A stretch of DNA of 64,000 nucleotides, from the NCBI GenBank assembly GCA_963932245.1, contig OZ010745.1:58148637-58212636 (forward strand). The letters run 5' to 3'. The notes under the pieces were generated by a model. It ran no database searches, was not told where the DNA came from, and saw nothing but the letters and a program-made list of their open reading frames with translations. Source of the stretch: Tachinus rufipes. Lineage: Eukaryota > Arthropoda > Insecta > Coleoptera > Staphylinidae. The position numbers and the translations under genes are program-made. Shown piece by piece: positions 50,334 through 62,067 of this stretch (the stretch's first letter is position 1; every line of letters starts with the position of its first letter).

Positions 50334-53300
50334 TTAGTTATTTCTTTATTAAATAATGTGTACTTTGTTATTTTTTTATTAAATATTTTGTATTTTAGTT
50401 GTTTCTTTATTAAATAATGTGTATTTTAGTTATTTCTTTATTAAATAATGTGTATTTTTGTTATTTCTCTATTAAATAATGAGTATTTTAGTTATTTATT
50501 TTTTAAATAATGAGTATTTTAGTTATTTCTTCATTACATAATGTTTATTTTAGTTATTTCTCCAATAAATAAAGTGTATTTTTGTTATTTTTCTATTAAT
50601 AAATGTGTATTTTAGTTATTTTTTTATTAAATAATGTGTAATTAAGTAATTTCTTCAATAAATATTGTGTATTTTAGTTATTTTTCTATTAACAAATGTG
50701 TATTTTAGTTATTTCTTTATTAAATAATGTGTAACTAAGTTATTTCTTCATTAAATAATGTGTATTTTTGTTATTTCTTTATTAAATAATGTGTATTTTA
50801 AATATTTCTTTATTAAATATTCTGTATTTTAGTTATTTCTCCAATAAATAATGTGTGTTTTAGATATTTCTTTACTAAATAATGTGTATTTTAGTTTTTT
50901 CTTTATTAAATATTGTGTTTTTTTGTTATTTCTCTATTAAATATTGTGTATTTTAGTTGTTTCTTTATTTAATAATGTGTTTTTAGTTATTTCTTTAATA
51001 AATATTGTGTATTTTAGTTATTTCTTTATTAAATAATGTGTATTTTAGTTATTTCTGTATTAATCAATGTGTTTTTTTGTTATTTTTCTATTAAATAATG
51101 TGTATTTTAGTTTTTTCTCTATTAAATAATGTGTATAGTTAGTTTTTTTTTATTAAATAATGTGTGTTTTAGTTAATTATTATTAAATATTGTGTATTTT
51201 AGTTATTTCTTTATTAAATAATGTGTATTTTAGTTATTTCTTCATTAAATAATGTGTATTTTAGTTATTTCTCCAATAAATAATGCGTATTTTAGTTATT
51301 CCTCTATTAAATAATGTGTATTTTAGTTATTTCTCTATTAAATAATGTGTATTTTAGTTATTTTTTTATTAAATATTGTGTATTTTAGTTATTTCTTTAT
51401 TAAATAATGTGTACTTTGTTATTTCTTTATTAAATATCGTGTATTTTAGTTATTTTTTTATTAAATAAATTGTATTTTAGTTATTTCTTTATTAAATAAT
51501 GTGTATTTTAGTTATTTCTCTATTAAATAATGTGTATTTTAGTTATTTCTTTATTAAATTATGTGTATTTAAGTTATTTCTTCATTAAATAATGTGTATT
51601 TTTGTTATTTCTTTATTAAATAATGTGTAATTTAGTTATTGTTTTATTAAATGTTGTGTATTTTAGTTATTTCTCTAATAAATATTGTGTGTTTTAGATA
51701 TTTCTTTATTAAATAATGTGTATTTTAGTTTTTTCTTTATTAAATAATGTGTTTTTTTGTCATTTCTCTATTAAATATTGTGTATTTTAGTTGTTTCTTT
51801 ATTTAATAATGTGTTTTTAGTTATTTCTTTAATAAATATTGTGTATTTTAGTTATTTCTCTATTAAATAATGTGTATTTTAGTTATTTCTTTATTAATCA
51901 ATGTGTTTTTTTGTTATTTCTCTATTAAATAATGTGTATTTTAGTTATTTCTCTATTAAATAAAGTGTATTTTGGTTATTTCTTTATTAAATAATGTGTA
52001 TTTTAGTTACTTCTTTATTAAATAATGTGTACTTTGTTATTTCTTTATTAAATAATGTGTATTTTAGTTATTTCTTTATTAAATAAATTGTATTTTAGTT
52101 ATTTTTTATTAAATAATGTGTATTTAAGTTATTTCTTTATTAAATAATGTGTATTTTAGTTATTTCTTTAATGAACAATTTGTATTTTAGTAAATTCTCT
52201 ATTAAATAATGTGTATTTTAGTTATTTCTCCAAAAATTAATGTGTATTTTAGTTATTTCTCTATTAAATAATGTGTTCTTTAGTTTTTTCTTCATTAAAT
52301 ATTGTGTATTTTAGTTATTTCTACAATAAATAATGTGTATTTTAGTTATTTCTCTATTAAATAAAGTGTATTTTAGTTATTTCTTTATTAAATAATGTGT
52401 ATTCTAGTTATTTCTTTATTAAAAAATGTGTACTTTGTTATTTCTTTATTAAATAATGTGTATTTTAGTTATTTCTTTATTAAATAAATTGTATTTTAGT
52501 TATTTTTTTATTAAATAATGTGTATTTTAGTTATTTCTTTATTAAATATTGTGTATTTTAGTTATTTCTTTAATGAACATCGTGTATTTTAGTTAATTCT
52601 CTATTAAATAATGTGTATTTCAGTTATTTCTTTATCAGATAATGTGTATTTTAGTTATTTCTCCAAAAAATAATGTGTATTTTAGTTATTTCTCTATTAA
52701 ATAATGTGTATTTTAGTTTTTTCTTCATTAAATAATGTGTATTTTAGTTATTTCTACAATAAATAATGTGTATTTTAGTTATTTCTCTATTAAATAATGT
52801 GTATTTTAGTTATTTCTCTATTAAATCTATTAAATAATGTGTATTTTAATTATTTCTTTATTAAATAATGTGCTTTTTTGTTATTTCTCTATAAAATATT
52901 GTGTATTTTAGTTGTATCTTTGTTAAATAATGTGTATTTTAGTTATTTCTCCAATAAATATTGTGTATTTTAGTTAATTCTCTATTAAATAATGTGTATT
53001 TTAGTTATTTCTTTATTAAATAATGTGTATTTTAGTTAATTCTTCATTTAATAATCTGTATTTTAGTTATTTCTCCAATAAATATTGTGTATTTTAGTTA
53101 TTTCTTTTTTAAATAATGTGTATTTTAGTTATTTGTCCATTAAATAATGTGTATTTTAGTAATTTTTTTATTAAATAATGTGTATTTAAATTTTTTTTTA
53201 TAAATAATGTGTATTTTAGTTATTTCTTTATTATTTGATGTGTATTTTAGTTATTTCTTTTATCAATAATGTGTAAATTAGTTATTTCTCTATTAACTAA

Positions 53301-56300
53301 TGTGTATTTTAGTTATTTCTTTATTAAATAATGTGTATTTAAGTTTTTTCTTCATTAATTAATGTGTATTTTTGTTATTTCTCTATTAAATAATGTGTAT
53401 TTTAGTTATTTGTTTATTAAATAATGTGTATTTTAGTTATTTCTCCAATAAATAATGTGTATTTTATTTATTTTTCTATTAAATAATGTGTACTTTAGTT
53501 ATTTCTTTATTAAATAATGTGTATTTAAGTTATTTCTTTATTAAATAATGTGTATTTCTGTTATTTCTTTAATTAATAATGTGTATTTTTGTAATTTCTC
53601 CAATAAATAATGTGTATTTTAGTAATTTCTCTATTAAATTAGTTATGTCTCCATTAAATAATTTGTATTTCTAATAATTCTTTATTAAATAATGTGTATT
53701 TTAGTTATTTTTTTATTAAATAATGTGTTTTTTAGTTATTTCTTTATTAAATAATGTGTACATTGTTATTTCTTTATTAAATATCGTGTATTTTACTTAC
53801 TTTTTTATTAAATAAATTGTATTTTAGTTATTTCTTTATTAAATAATGTGTAGTTTAGTTATTTCTCTAATAATTAATGTGTATTTTAGTTATTTCTTTA
53901 TTAAATAATGTGTATTTAAGTTATTTCTTCATTAAATAATGTGTTTTTTTGTCATTTCTCTATTAAATATTGTGTATTTTAGTTGTTTCTTTATTTAATA
54001 ATGTGTTTTTAGTTATTTCTTTAATAAATATTGTGTGTTTTAGTTATTTCTCTATTAAATAATGTGTATTTTAGTTATTTCTTTATTAATCAATGTGTTT
54101 TTTTGTTATTTCTCTATTAAATAATGTGTATTTTAGTTATTTCTCTATTAAAGAAAGTGTATTTTAGTTATTTCTTTATTAAATAATGTGTATTTTAGTT
54201 ACTTCTTTATTAAATAATGTGTACTTTGTTATTTCTTTATTAAATAATGTGTATTTTAGTTATTTCTTTATTAAATAAATTGTATTTTAGTTATTTTTTA
54301 TTAAATAATGTGTATTTAAGTTATTTCTTTATTAAATAATGTGTATTTTAGTTATTTCTTTAATGAACAATTTGTATTTTAGTTAATTCTCTATTAAATA
54401 ATGTGTATTTTAGTTATTTCTCCAAAAAATAATGTGTATTTTAGTTATTTCTCTATTAAATAATGTGTTCTTTAGTTTTTTCTTCATTAAATAATGTGTA
54501 TTTTAGTTATTTCTACAATAAATAATGTGTATTTTAGTTATTTCTCTATTAAATAATGTGTATTTTAGTTATTTCTCTATTAAATCTATTAAATAATGTG
54601 TATTTTAATTATTTCTCTATTTAATAATGTGTTTTTAGTTATTTCTCTATTAAATAAAGTGTATTTTAGTTATTTCTTTATTAAATAATGTGTATTCTAG
54701 TTATTTCTTTATTAAAAAATGTGTACTTTGTTATTTCTTTATTAAATAATGTTTATTTTAGTTATTTCTTTATTAAATAAATTGTACTTTAGTTATTTTT
54801 TTATTAAATAATGTGTATTTTAGTTATTTCTTTATTAAATATTGTGTATTTTAGTTATTTCTTTAATGAACATCGTGTATTTTAGTTAATTCTCTATTAA
54901 ATAATGTGTATTTCAGTTATTTCTTTATCAGATAATGTGTATTTTAGTTATTTCTCCAAAAAATAATGTGTATTTTAGTTATTTCTCTATTAAATAATGT
55001 GTATTTTAGTTTTTTCTTCATTAAATAATGTGTATTTTAGTTATTTCTACAATAAATAATGTGTATTTTAGTTATTTCTCTATTAAATAATGTGTATTTT
55101 AGTTATTTCTCTATTAAATCTATTAAATAATGTGTATTTTAATTATTTCTTTATTAAATAATGTGCTTTTTTGTTATTTCTCTATAAGATATTGTGTATT
55201 TTAGTTGTATCTTTGTTAAATAATGTGTATTTTAGTTATTTCTCCAATAAATATTGTGTATTTTAGTTAATTCTCTATTAAATAATGTGTATTTTAGTTA
55301 TTTCTCTATTAAATAATGTGTATTTTAGTTAATTCTTCATTTAATAATCTGTATTTTAGTTATTTCTCCAATAAATATTGTGTATTTTAGTTATTTCTCT
55401 TTTAAATAATGTGTATTTTAGTTATTTGTCCATTAAATAATGTGTATTTTAGTAATTTTTTTATTAAATATTGTGTATTTAAATTTTTTTTTATAAATAA
55501 TGTGTATTTTAGTTATTTCTTTATTATTTGATGTGTATTTTAGTTATTTCTTTTATCAATAATGTGTAAATTAGTTATTTCTCTATTAACTAATGTGTAT
55601 TTTAGTTATTTCTTTATTAAATAATGTGTATTTAAGTTTTTTCTTCATTAATTAATGTGTATTTTTGTTATTTCTTTATTAAATAATGTGTATTTTAGTT
55701 ATTTGTTTATTAAATAATGTGTATTTTAGTTATTTCTCCAATAAATAATGTGTATTTTATTTATTTTTCTATTAAATAATGTGTACTTTAGTTATTTCTT
55801 TATTAAATAATGTGTATTTAAGTTATTTCTTTATTAAATAATGTGTATTTCTGTTATTTCTTTAATTAATAATGTGTATTTTTGTAATTTCTCCAATAAA
55901 TAATGTGTATTTTAGTAATTTCTCTATTAAATTAGTTATGTCTCCATTAAATAATTTGTATTTCTAATAATTCTTTATTAAATAATGTGTATTTTAGTTA
56001 TTTTTTTATTAATAAATGTGTTTTTTAGTTATTTCTTTATTAAATAATGTGTACTTTGTTATTTCTTAATTAAATATCGTGTATTTTACTTACTTTTTTA
56101 TTAAATAAATTGTATTTTAGTTATTTCTTTATTAAATAATGTGTAGTTTAGTTATTTCTCTAATAATTAATGTGTATTTTAGTTATTTCTTTATTAAATA
56201 ATGTGTATTTAAGTTATTTCTTCATTAAATAATGTGTATTTTTGTTATTTCTTTATTAAATAATGTGTATTTTAGTTAGTTTTTTATTAAATATTGTGTA

Positions 56301-59300
56301 TTTTAGTTATTTCTCTAATAAATATTGTGTGTTTTAGATATTTCCTTAATAAATAATGTGTATTTTAGTTTTTTCTTTATTAAAAATAGTGTTTTTTGTC
56401 ATTTCTCTATTAAATATTGTGTTTTTTAGTTATTTCCCTATTAAATAAAGTGTATTTTAGTTATTTTTTTATTAAATAATGTGTATTTTAGTTATTTCTT
56501 TATTCAATAATGTGTACTTTGTTATTTCTTTATTAAATAATGTGTATTTTAGTTATTTCTTTATTAAATAAATTGTATTTTAGTTATTTTTTTATTAAAT
56601 AATGTGTATTTTAGTTATTTCTTTATTAAATAATGTGTATTTTAGTTATTTTTTAATGAACAATGTGTATTTTAGTTAATTCTCTATTAAATAATGTGTA
56701 TTTCAGTTATTTCTTTATTAAATAATGTGTATTTTAGTTATTTCTCCAAAAAATAATGTGTATTTTAGTTATTTCTCTATTAAATATAGTGTATTTTAGT
56801 TTTTTCTTCATTAAATTATGTGTATTTTAGTTATTTCTACAATAAAAAATGTGTATTTTAGTTATTTTTCTATTAAATAATGTGTATTTTAGTTATTTTT
56901 CTATTATATTTATTAAATAATGTGTATTTTAATTATTTCTTTATTAAATAATGTGTTTTTTTGTTATTTCTCTATAAAATATTGTGTATTTTAGTTGTTT
57001 CTTTGTTAAATAATGTGTATTTTAGTTATTTCTCCAATAAATATTGTGTATTTTAGTTATTTCTCTATTAAATAATGTGTATTTTAGTTAATTCTCTATT
57101 AAATAATGTGTATTTTAGTTAATTCTTCATTTAATAATGTGTATTTTAGTTATTTCTCCAATAAATATTGTGTATTTTAGTTATTTCTTTATTAAATAAT
57201 GTGTATTTTAGTTATTTGTCGATTAAATAATGTGTATTTTAGTTATTTTTTTATTAAATAATGTGAATTTAAATTTTGTTTCTAATAAATAATGTGTATT
57301 TTAGTTATTTCTTTATTATTTAATGTGTATTTTAGTTATTTCTTCAATAAATAATGTGTAATTTAGTTATTTATTTATTAAATAATGTGTATTTTAGTTA
57401 TTTCTTAATTAAATAATGTGTATTTAAGTTTTTTTTTCATTAATTAATGTGTATTTTTGTTATTTCTCTATTAAATAATGTGTATTTTAGTTATTTGTTT
57501 ATTAAATAATGTGTATTTTAGTTATTTCTCCAATAAATAATGTGTATTTTATTTATTTTTCTATTAAATAATGTGTACTTTAGTTATTTCTTTATTAAAT
57601 AATGTGTATTTTAATCATTTCTTTATTAAATAATGTGTATTTTTGTTATTTCTTTAATTAATAATGTGTATTTTTGTTATTTCTTCAATAAATAATGTGT
57701 ATTTTAGTAATTTCTCTATTAAATTAGTTATGTCTCCATAAAATAATTTGTATTTCTAATATTTCTTTATTAAATAATGTGTATTTTAGTTATTTCTTTA
57801 ATAAATAATGTGTAATTTAGTTATTTTTCCAACAAATAATGTGTATTTCAGTTATTTCTCTATTAAATAATGTGTATTTTAGTTATTTCCTTATTAAATA
57901 ATGTGTTTTTTAGGTATTTCTCCAATAAATAATGTGTATTTTTGTAATTTCTCTATTAAATAGTGTGTATTTTAGTTATTTTTTTTTTAAATAATGTGTC
58001 TTTTAGTTATTTCTTCATTAAATAACGTGTATTTTTGTTATTTCTCTTTTAAATAATATGTATTTTAGTTATTTCTTTATTAAATAATGTGTATTTTTGT
58101 TATTTCTTTATTAATTAATGTGTATTTTTGTTATTTCTTTATTAAATAATGTGTATTTTAGTTATTTCTTCATTAAATATGTGTATTTTTGTTATTTCTC
58201 TATTAAATAATGTGTATTTTTTTATTTCTTTATTAAATAATGTATATTTTAGTTATTTCTACAATAAATAATGTGTATTTTAGTTATTTTTCTATTAACA
58301 TTTGTGTATTTTAGTTATTTCTTTATTAAATAATGTGTAATTAAGTAAATTCTCCAATAAATAATGTGTATTTTAGTTATTTTTCTATTAATTAATGTGT
58401 ATTTTAGTTATTTCTTTATTAAATAATGTGTAACTAAGTTATTTCTTCATTAAATAATGTGTATTTTTGTTATTTCTTTATTAAATAATGTGTATTTTAA
58501 ATATTTCTTTATTAAATATTCTGTATTTTAGTTATTTCTCCAATAAATAATGTGTGTTTTAGATATTTCTTTACTAAATAATGTGTATTTTAGTTTTTTC
58601 TTTATTAAATATTGTGTTTTTTTGTTATTTCTCTATTAAATTTTGTGTATTTTAGTTGTTTCTTTATTTAATAATGTGTTTTTAGTTATTTCTTTAATAA
58701 ATATTGTGTATTTTAGTTATTTCTCTATTAAATCATGTGTATTTTAGTTATTTCTTTATTAATCAATGTGTTTTTTTGTTATTTCTCTATTAAATAATGT
58801 GTATTTTAGTTTTTTCTCTATTAAATAATGTGTATTTTAGTTATTTTTTTATTAAATGATGTGTGTTTTAGTTAAATTTTTATTAAATATTGTGTATTTT
58901 AGTTATTTCTTTATTAAATAATGTGTATTTTAGTTATTTCTTTAATAAATAATGTGTATTTTAGTTATTTCTCCAATAAATAATGTGTATTTTAGTTACT
59001 CCTCTATTAAATAATGTGTATTTTAGTTATTTCTCTATTAAATAATGTATATTTTAGTTATTTTTTTATTAAATAATGTGTATTTTAGTTATTTCTTTAT
59101 TAAATAATGTGTACTTTGTTATTTCTTTATTAAATATCGTGTATTTTAGTTACTTCTTTATTAAATAAATTGTATTTTAGTTATTTCTTTATTAAATAAT
59201 GTGTATTTTAGTTATTTCTCTATTAAATAATGTGTATTTTAGTTATTTCTTTATTATATAATGTGTATTTAAGTTATTTCTTTATTAAATAATGTGTATT

Positions 59301-60121
59301 TTTGTTATTTCTTTATTAAATAATGTGTATTTTAGTTATTTTTTTATTAATTGTTGTGTATTTTATTTATTTCTCCAATAAATATTGTGTGTTTTAGATA
59401 TTTCTTTATTAATTAATGTGTATTTTAGTTTTTTCTTTATTAAATAATGTGTTTTTTTGTCATTTCTCTATTAAATATTGTGTATTTTAGTTGTTTTTTT
59501 CTTTATTAATGTGTTTTTAGTTATTTCTTTAATAAATATTGTGTATTTTAGTTATTTCTCTATTAAATAATGTGTATTTAGTTATTTTTTTATTAATCAA
59601 TGTGTTTTTTTGTTATTTCTCTATTAAATAATGTGTATTTTAGTTATTTCTCTATTAAATAAAGTGTATTTTAGTTATTTCTTTATTAAATAATGTGTAT
59701 TCTAGTTATTTCTTTATTAAAAAATGTGTACTTTGTTATTTCTTTATTAAATAATGTGTATTTTAGTTATTTCTTTATTAAATAAATTGTATTTTAGTTA
59801 TTTTTTTATTAAATAATGTGTATTTTAGTTATTTCTTTATTAAATATTGTGTATTTTAGTTATTTCTTTAATGAACATTGTGTATTTTAGTTAATTCTCT
59901 ATTAAATAATGTGTATTTCACTTATTTCTTTATCAGATAATGTGTATTTTAGTTATTTCTCCAAAAAATAATGTGTATTTTAGTTATTTCTCTATTAAAT
60001 AATGTGTATTTTAGTTTTTTCTTCATTAAATAATGTGTATTTTAGTTATTTCTACAATAAATAATGTGTATTTTAGTTATTTCTCTATTAAATAATGTGT
60101 ATTTTAGTTATTTCTCTATTA

Positions 60122-62067
60122 AATCTATTAAATAATGTGTATTTTAATTATTTCTTTATTAAATAATGTGCTTTTTTGTTATTTCTCTATAAAATATTGT
60201 GTATTTTAGTTGTTTCTTTGTTAAATAATGTGTATTTTAGTTATTTCTCCAATAAATATTGTGTATTTTAGTTAATTCTCTATTAAATAATGTGTATTTT
60301 AGTTATTTCTCTATTAAATAATGTGTATTTTAGTTAATTCTTCATTTAATAATCTGTATTTTAGTTATTTCTCCAATAAATATTGTGTATTTTAGTTATT
60401 TCTCTTTTAAATAATGTGTATTTTAGTTATTTGTCCATTAAATAATGTGTATTTTAGTAATTTTTTTATTAAATAATGTGTAATTAAATTTTTTTTTTAA
60501 TAAATAATGTGTATTTTAGTTATTTCTTTATTATTTGATGTGTATTTTAGTTATTTCATTTATCAATAATGTGTAATTTAGTTATTTCTCTATTAACTAA
60601 TGTGTATTTTAGTTATTTCTTTATTAAATAATGTGTATTTAAGTTTTTTCTTCATTAATTAATGTGTGTTTTTGTTATTTCTCTATTAAATAATGTGTAT
60701 TTTAGTTATTTGTTTATTAAATATTGTGTATTTTAGTTATTTCTCCAATAAATAATGTGTATTTTATTTATTTTTCTATTAAATAATGTGTACTTTAGTT
60801 ATTTCTTTATTAAATAATGTGTATTTGAGTTATTTCTTTATTAAATAATGTGTATTTCTGTTATTTCTTTAATTAATAATGTGTATTTTTGTAATTTCTC
60901 CAATAAATAATGTGTATTTTAGTAATTTCTCTATTAAATTAGTTATGTCTTCATTAAATAATTTGTATTTCTAATATTTCTTTATTAAATAATGTGTATT
61001 TTAGTTATTTTTTTATTAAATAATGTGTTTTTTAGTTATTTCTTTATTAAATAATGTGTACTTTGTTATTTCTTTATTAAATATCGTGTATTTTACTTAC
61101 TTTTTTATTAAATAAATTGTAATTTAGTTATTTCTTTATTAAATAATGTGTAGTTTAGTTATTTCTCTAATAATTAATGTGTATTTTAGTTATTTCTTTA
61201 TTAAATAATGTGTATTTAAGTTATTTCTTCATTAAATAATGTGTATTTTTGTTATTTCTTTATTAAATAATGTGTATTTTAGTTAGTTTTTTATTAAATA
61301 TTGTGTATTTTAGTTATTTCTCTAATAAATATTGTGTGTTTTAGATATTTCTTTAATAAATAATGTGTATTTTAGTTTTTTCTTTATTAAAAATAGTGTT
61401 TTTTGTCATTTCTCTATTAAATATTGTGTATTTTAGTTGTTTCTTTATTTAATATTGTGTTTTTAGTTATTTCTTTAATAAATATTGTGTATTTTAGTTA
61501 TTTCTCTATTAAATAATGTGTATTTTAGTTATTTCTTTATTAATCAATGCGTTTTTTTGTTATTTCTCTATTAAATAATGTGTTTTTTAGTTATTTCTCT
61601 ATTAAATAAAGTGTATTTTAGTTATTTTTTTATTAAATAATGTGTATTTTAGTTATTTCTTTATTCAATAATGTGTACTTTGTTATTTCTTTATTGAATA
61701 ATGTGTATTTTAGTTATTTCTTTATTAAATAAATTGTATTTTAGTTATTTTTTTATTAAATAATGTGTATTTTAGTTATTTCTTTATTAAATAATGTGTA
61801 TTTTAGTTATTTTTTAATGAACAATGTGTATTTTAGTTAATTCTCTATTAAATAATGTGTATTTCAGTTATTTCTTTATCAGATAATGTGTATTTTAGTT
61901 ATTTCTCCAAAAAATAATGTGTATTTTAGTTATTTCTCTATTAAATAATGTGTATTTTAGTTTTTTCTTCATTAAATAATGTGTATTTTAGTTATTTCTA
62001 CAATAAATAATGTGTATTTTAGTTATTTCTCTATTAAATAATGTGTATTTTAGTTATTTCTCTATTA
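60122..62067 (+). repeat. 1,946 bp tandem unit, copy 1
   Basis: The 40 bp monomer at 60,122 and the agttatgtct monomer at 60,941 recur at 62,068 and 62,887, both 1,946 bp on. Few differences are visible between copies. The equivalent spacing of agttatgtct markers elsewhere in region C is 1,791-1,792 bp (45,373 to 47,164; 55,934 to 57,726), and 1,946 minus 1,791 is 155, exactly five monomers. The join near 61.87 kb switches from sequence like 56.67 kb to sequence like 54.92 kb (TTTATCAGATAATG), as an unequal crossover would produce. Confidence 0.78.

Larger units (their letters stand above)
43391..53951 (+). repeat. Higher-order repeat copy C1 (10.56 kb mosaic)
   Basis: Bounded by the TTTTTTTGTCATTTCTC landmark (tcattt at 43,391 and 53,952). 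Offsets of 10,561-10,562 bp hold for the 40 bp monomers at 44,022 and 44,556 (54,583 and 55,117) and the agttatgtct monomers at 45,373 and 47,164 (55,934 and 57,726). C1 is itself a mosaic: about 43.13-45.29 kb recurs at 48.18-50.33 kb (offset 5,045), about 41.96-43.98 kb recurs at 50.33-52.35 kb (8,369), and 44.5-45.7 kb recurs at 52.8-53.94 kb (8,268). Confidence 0.8.
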
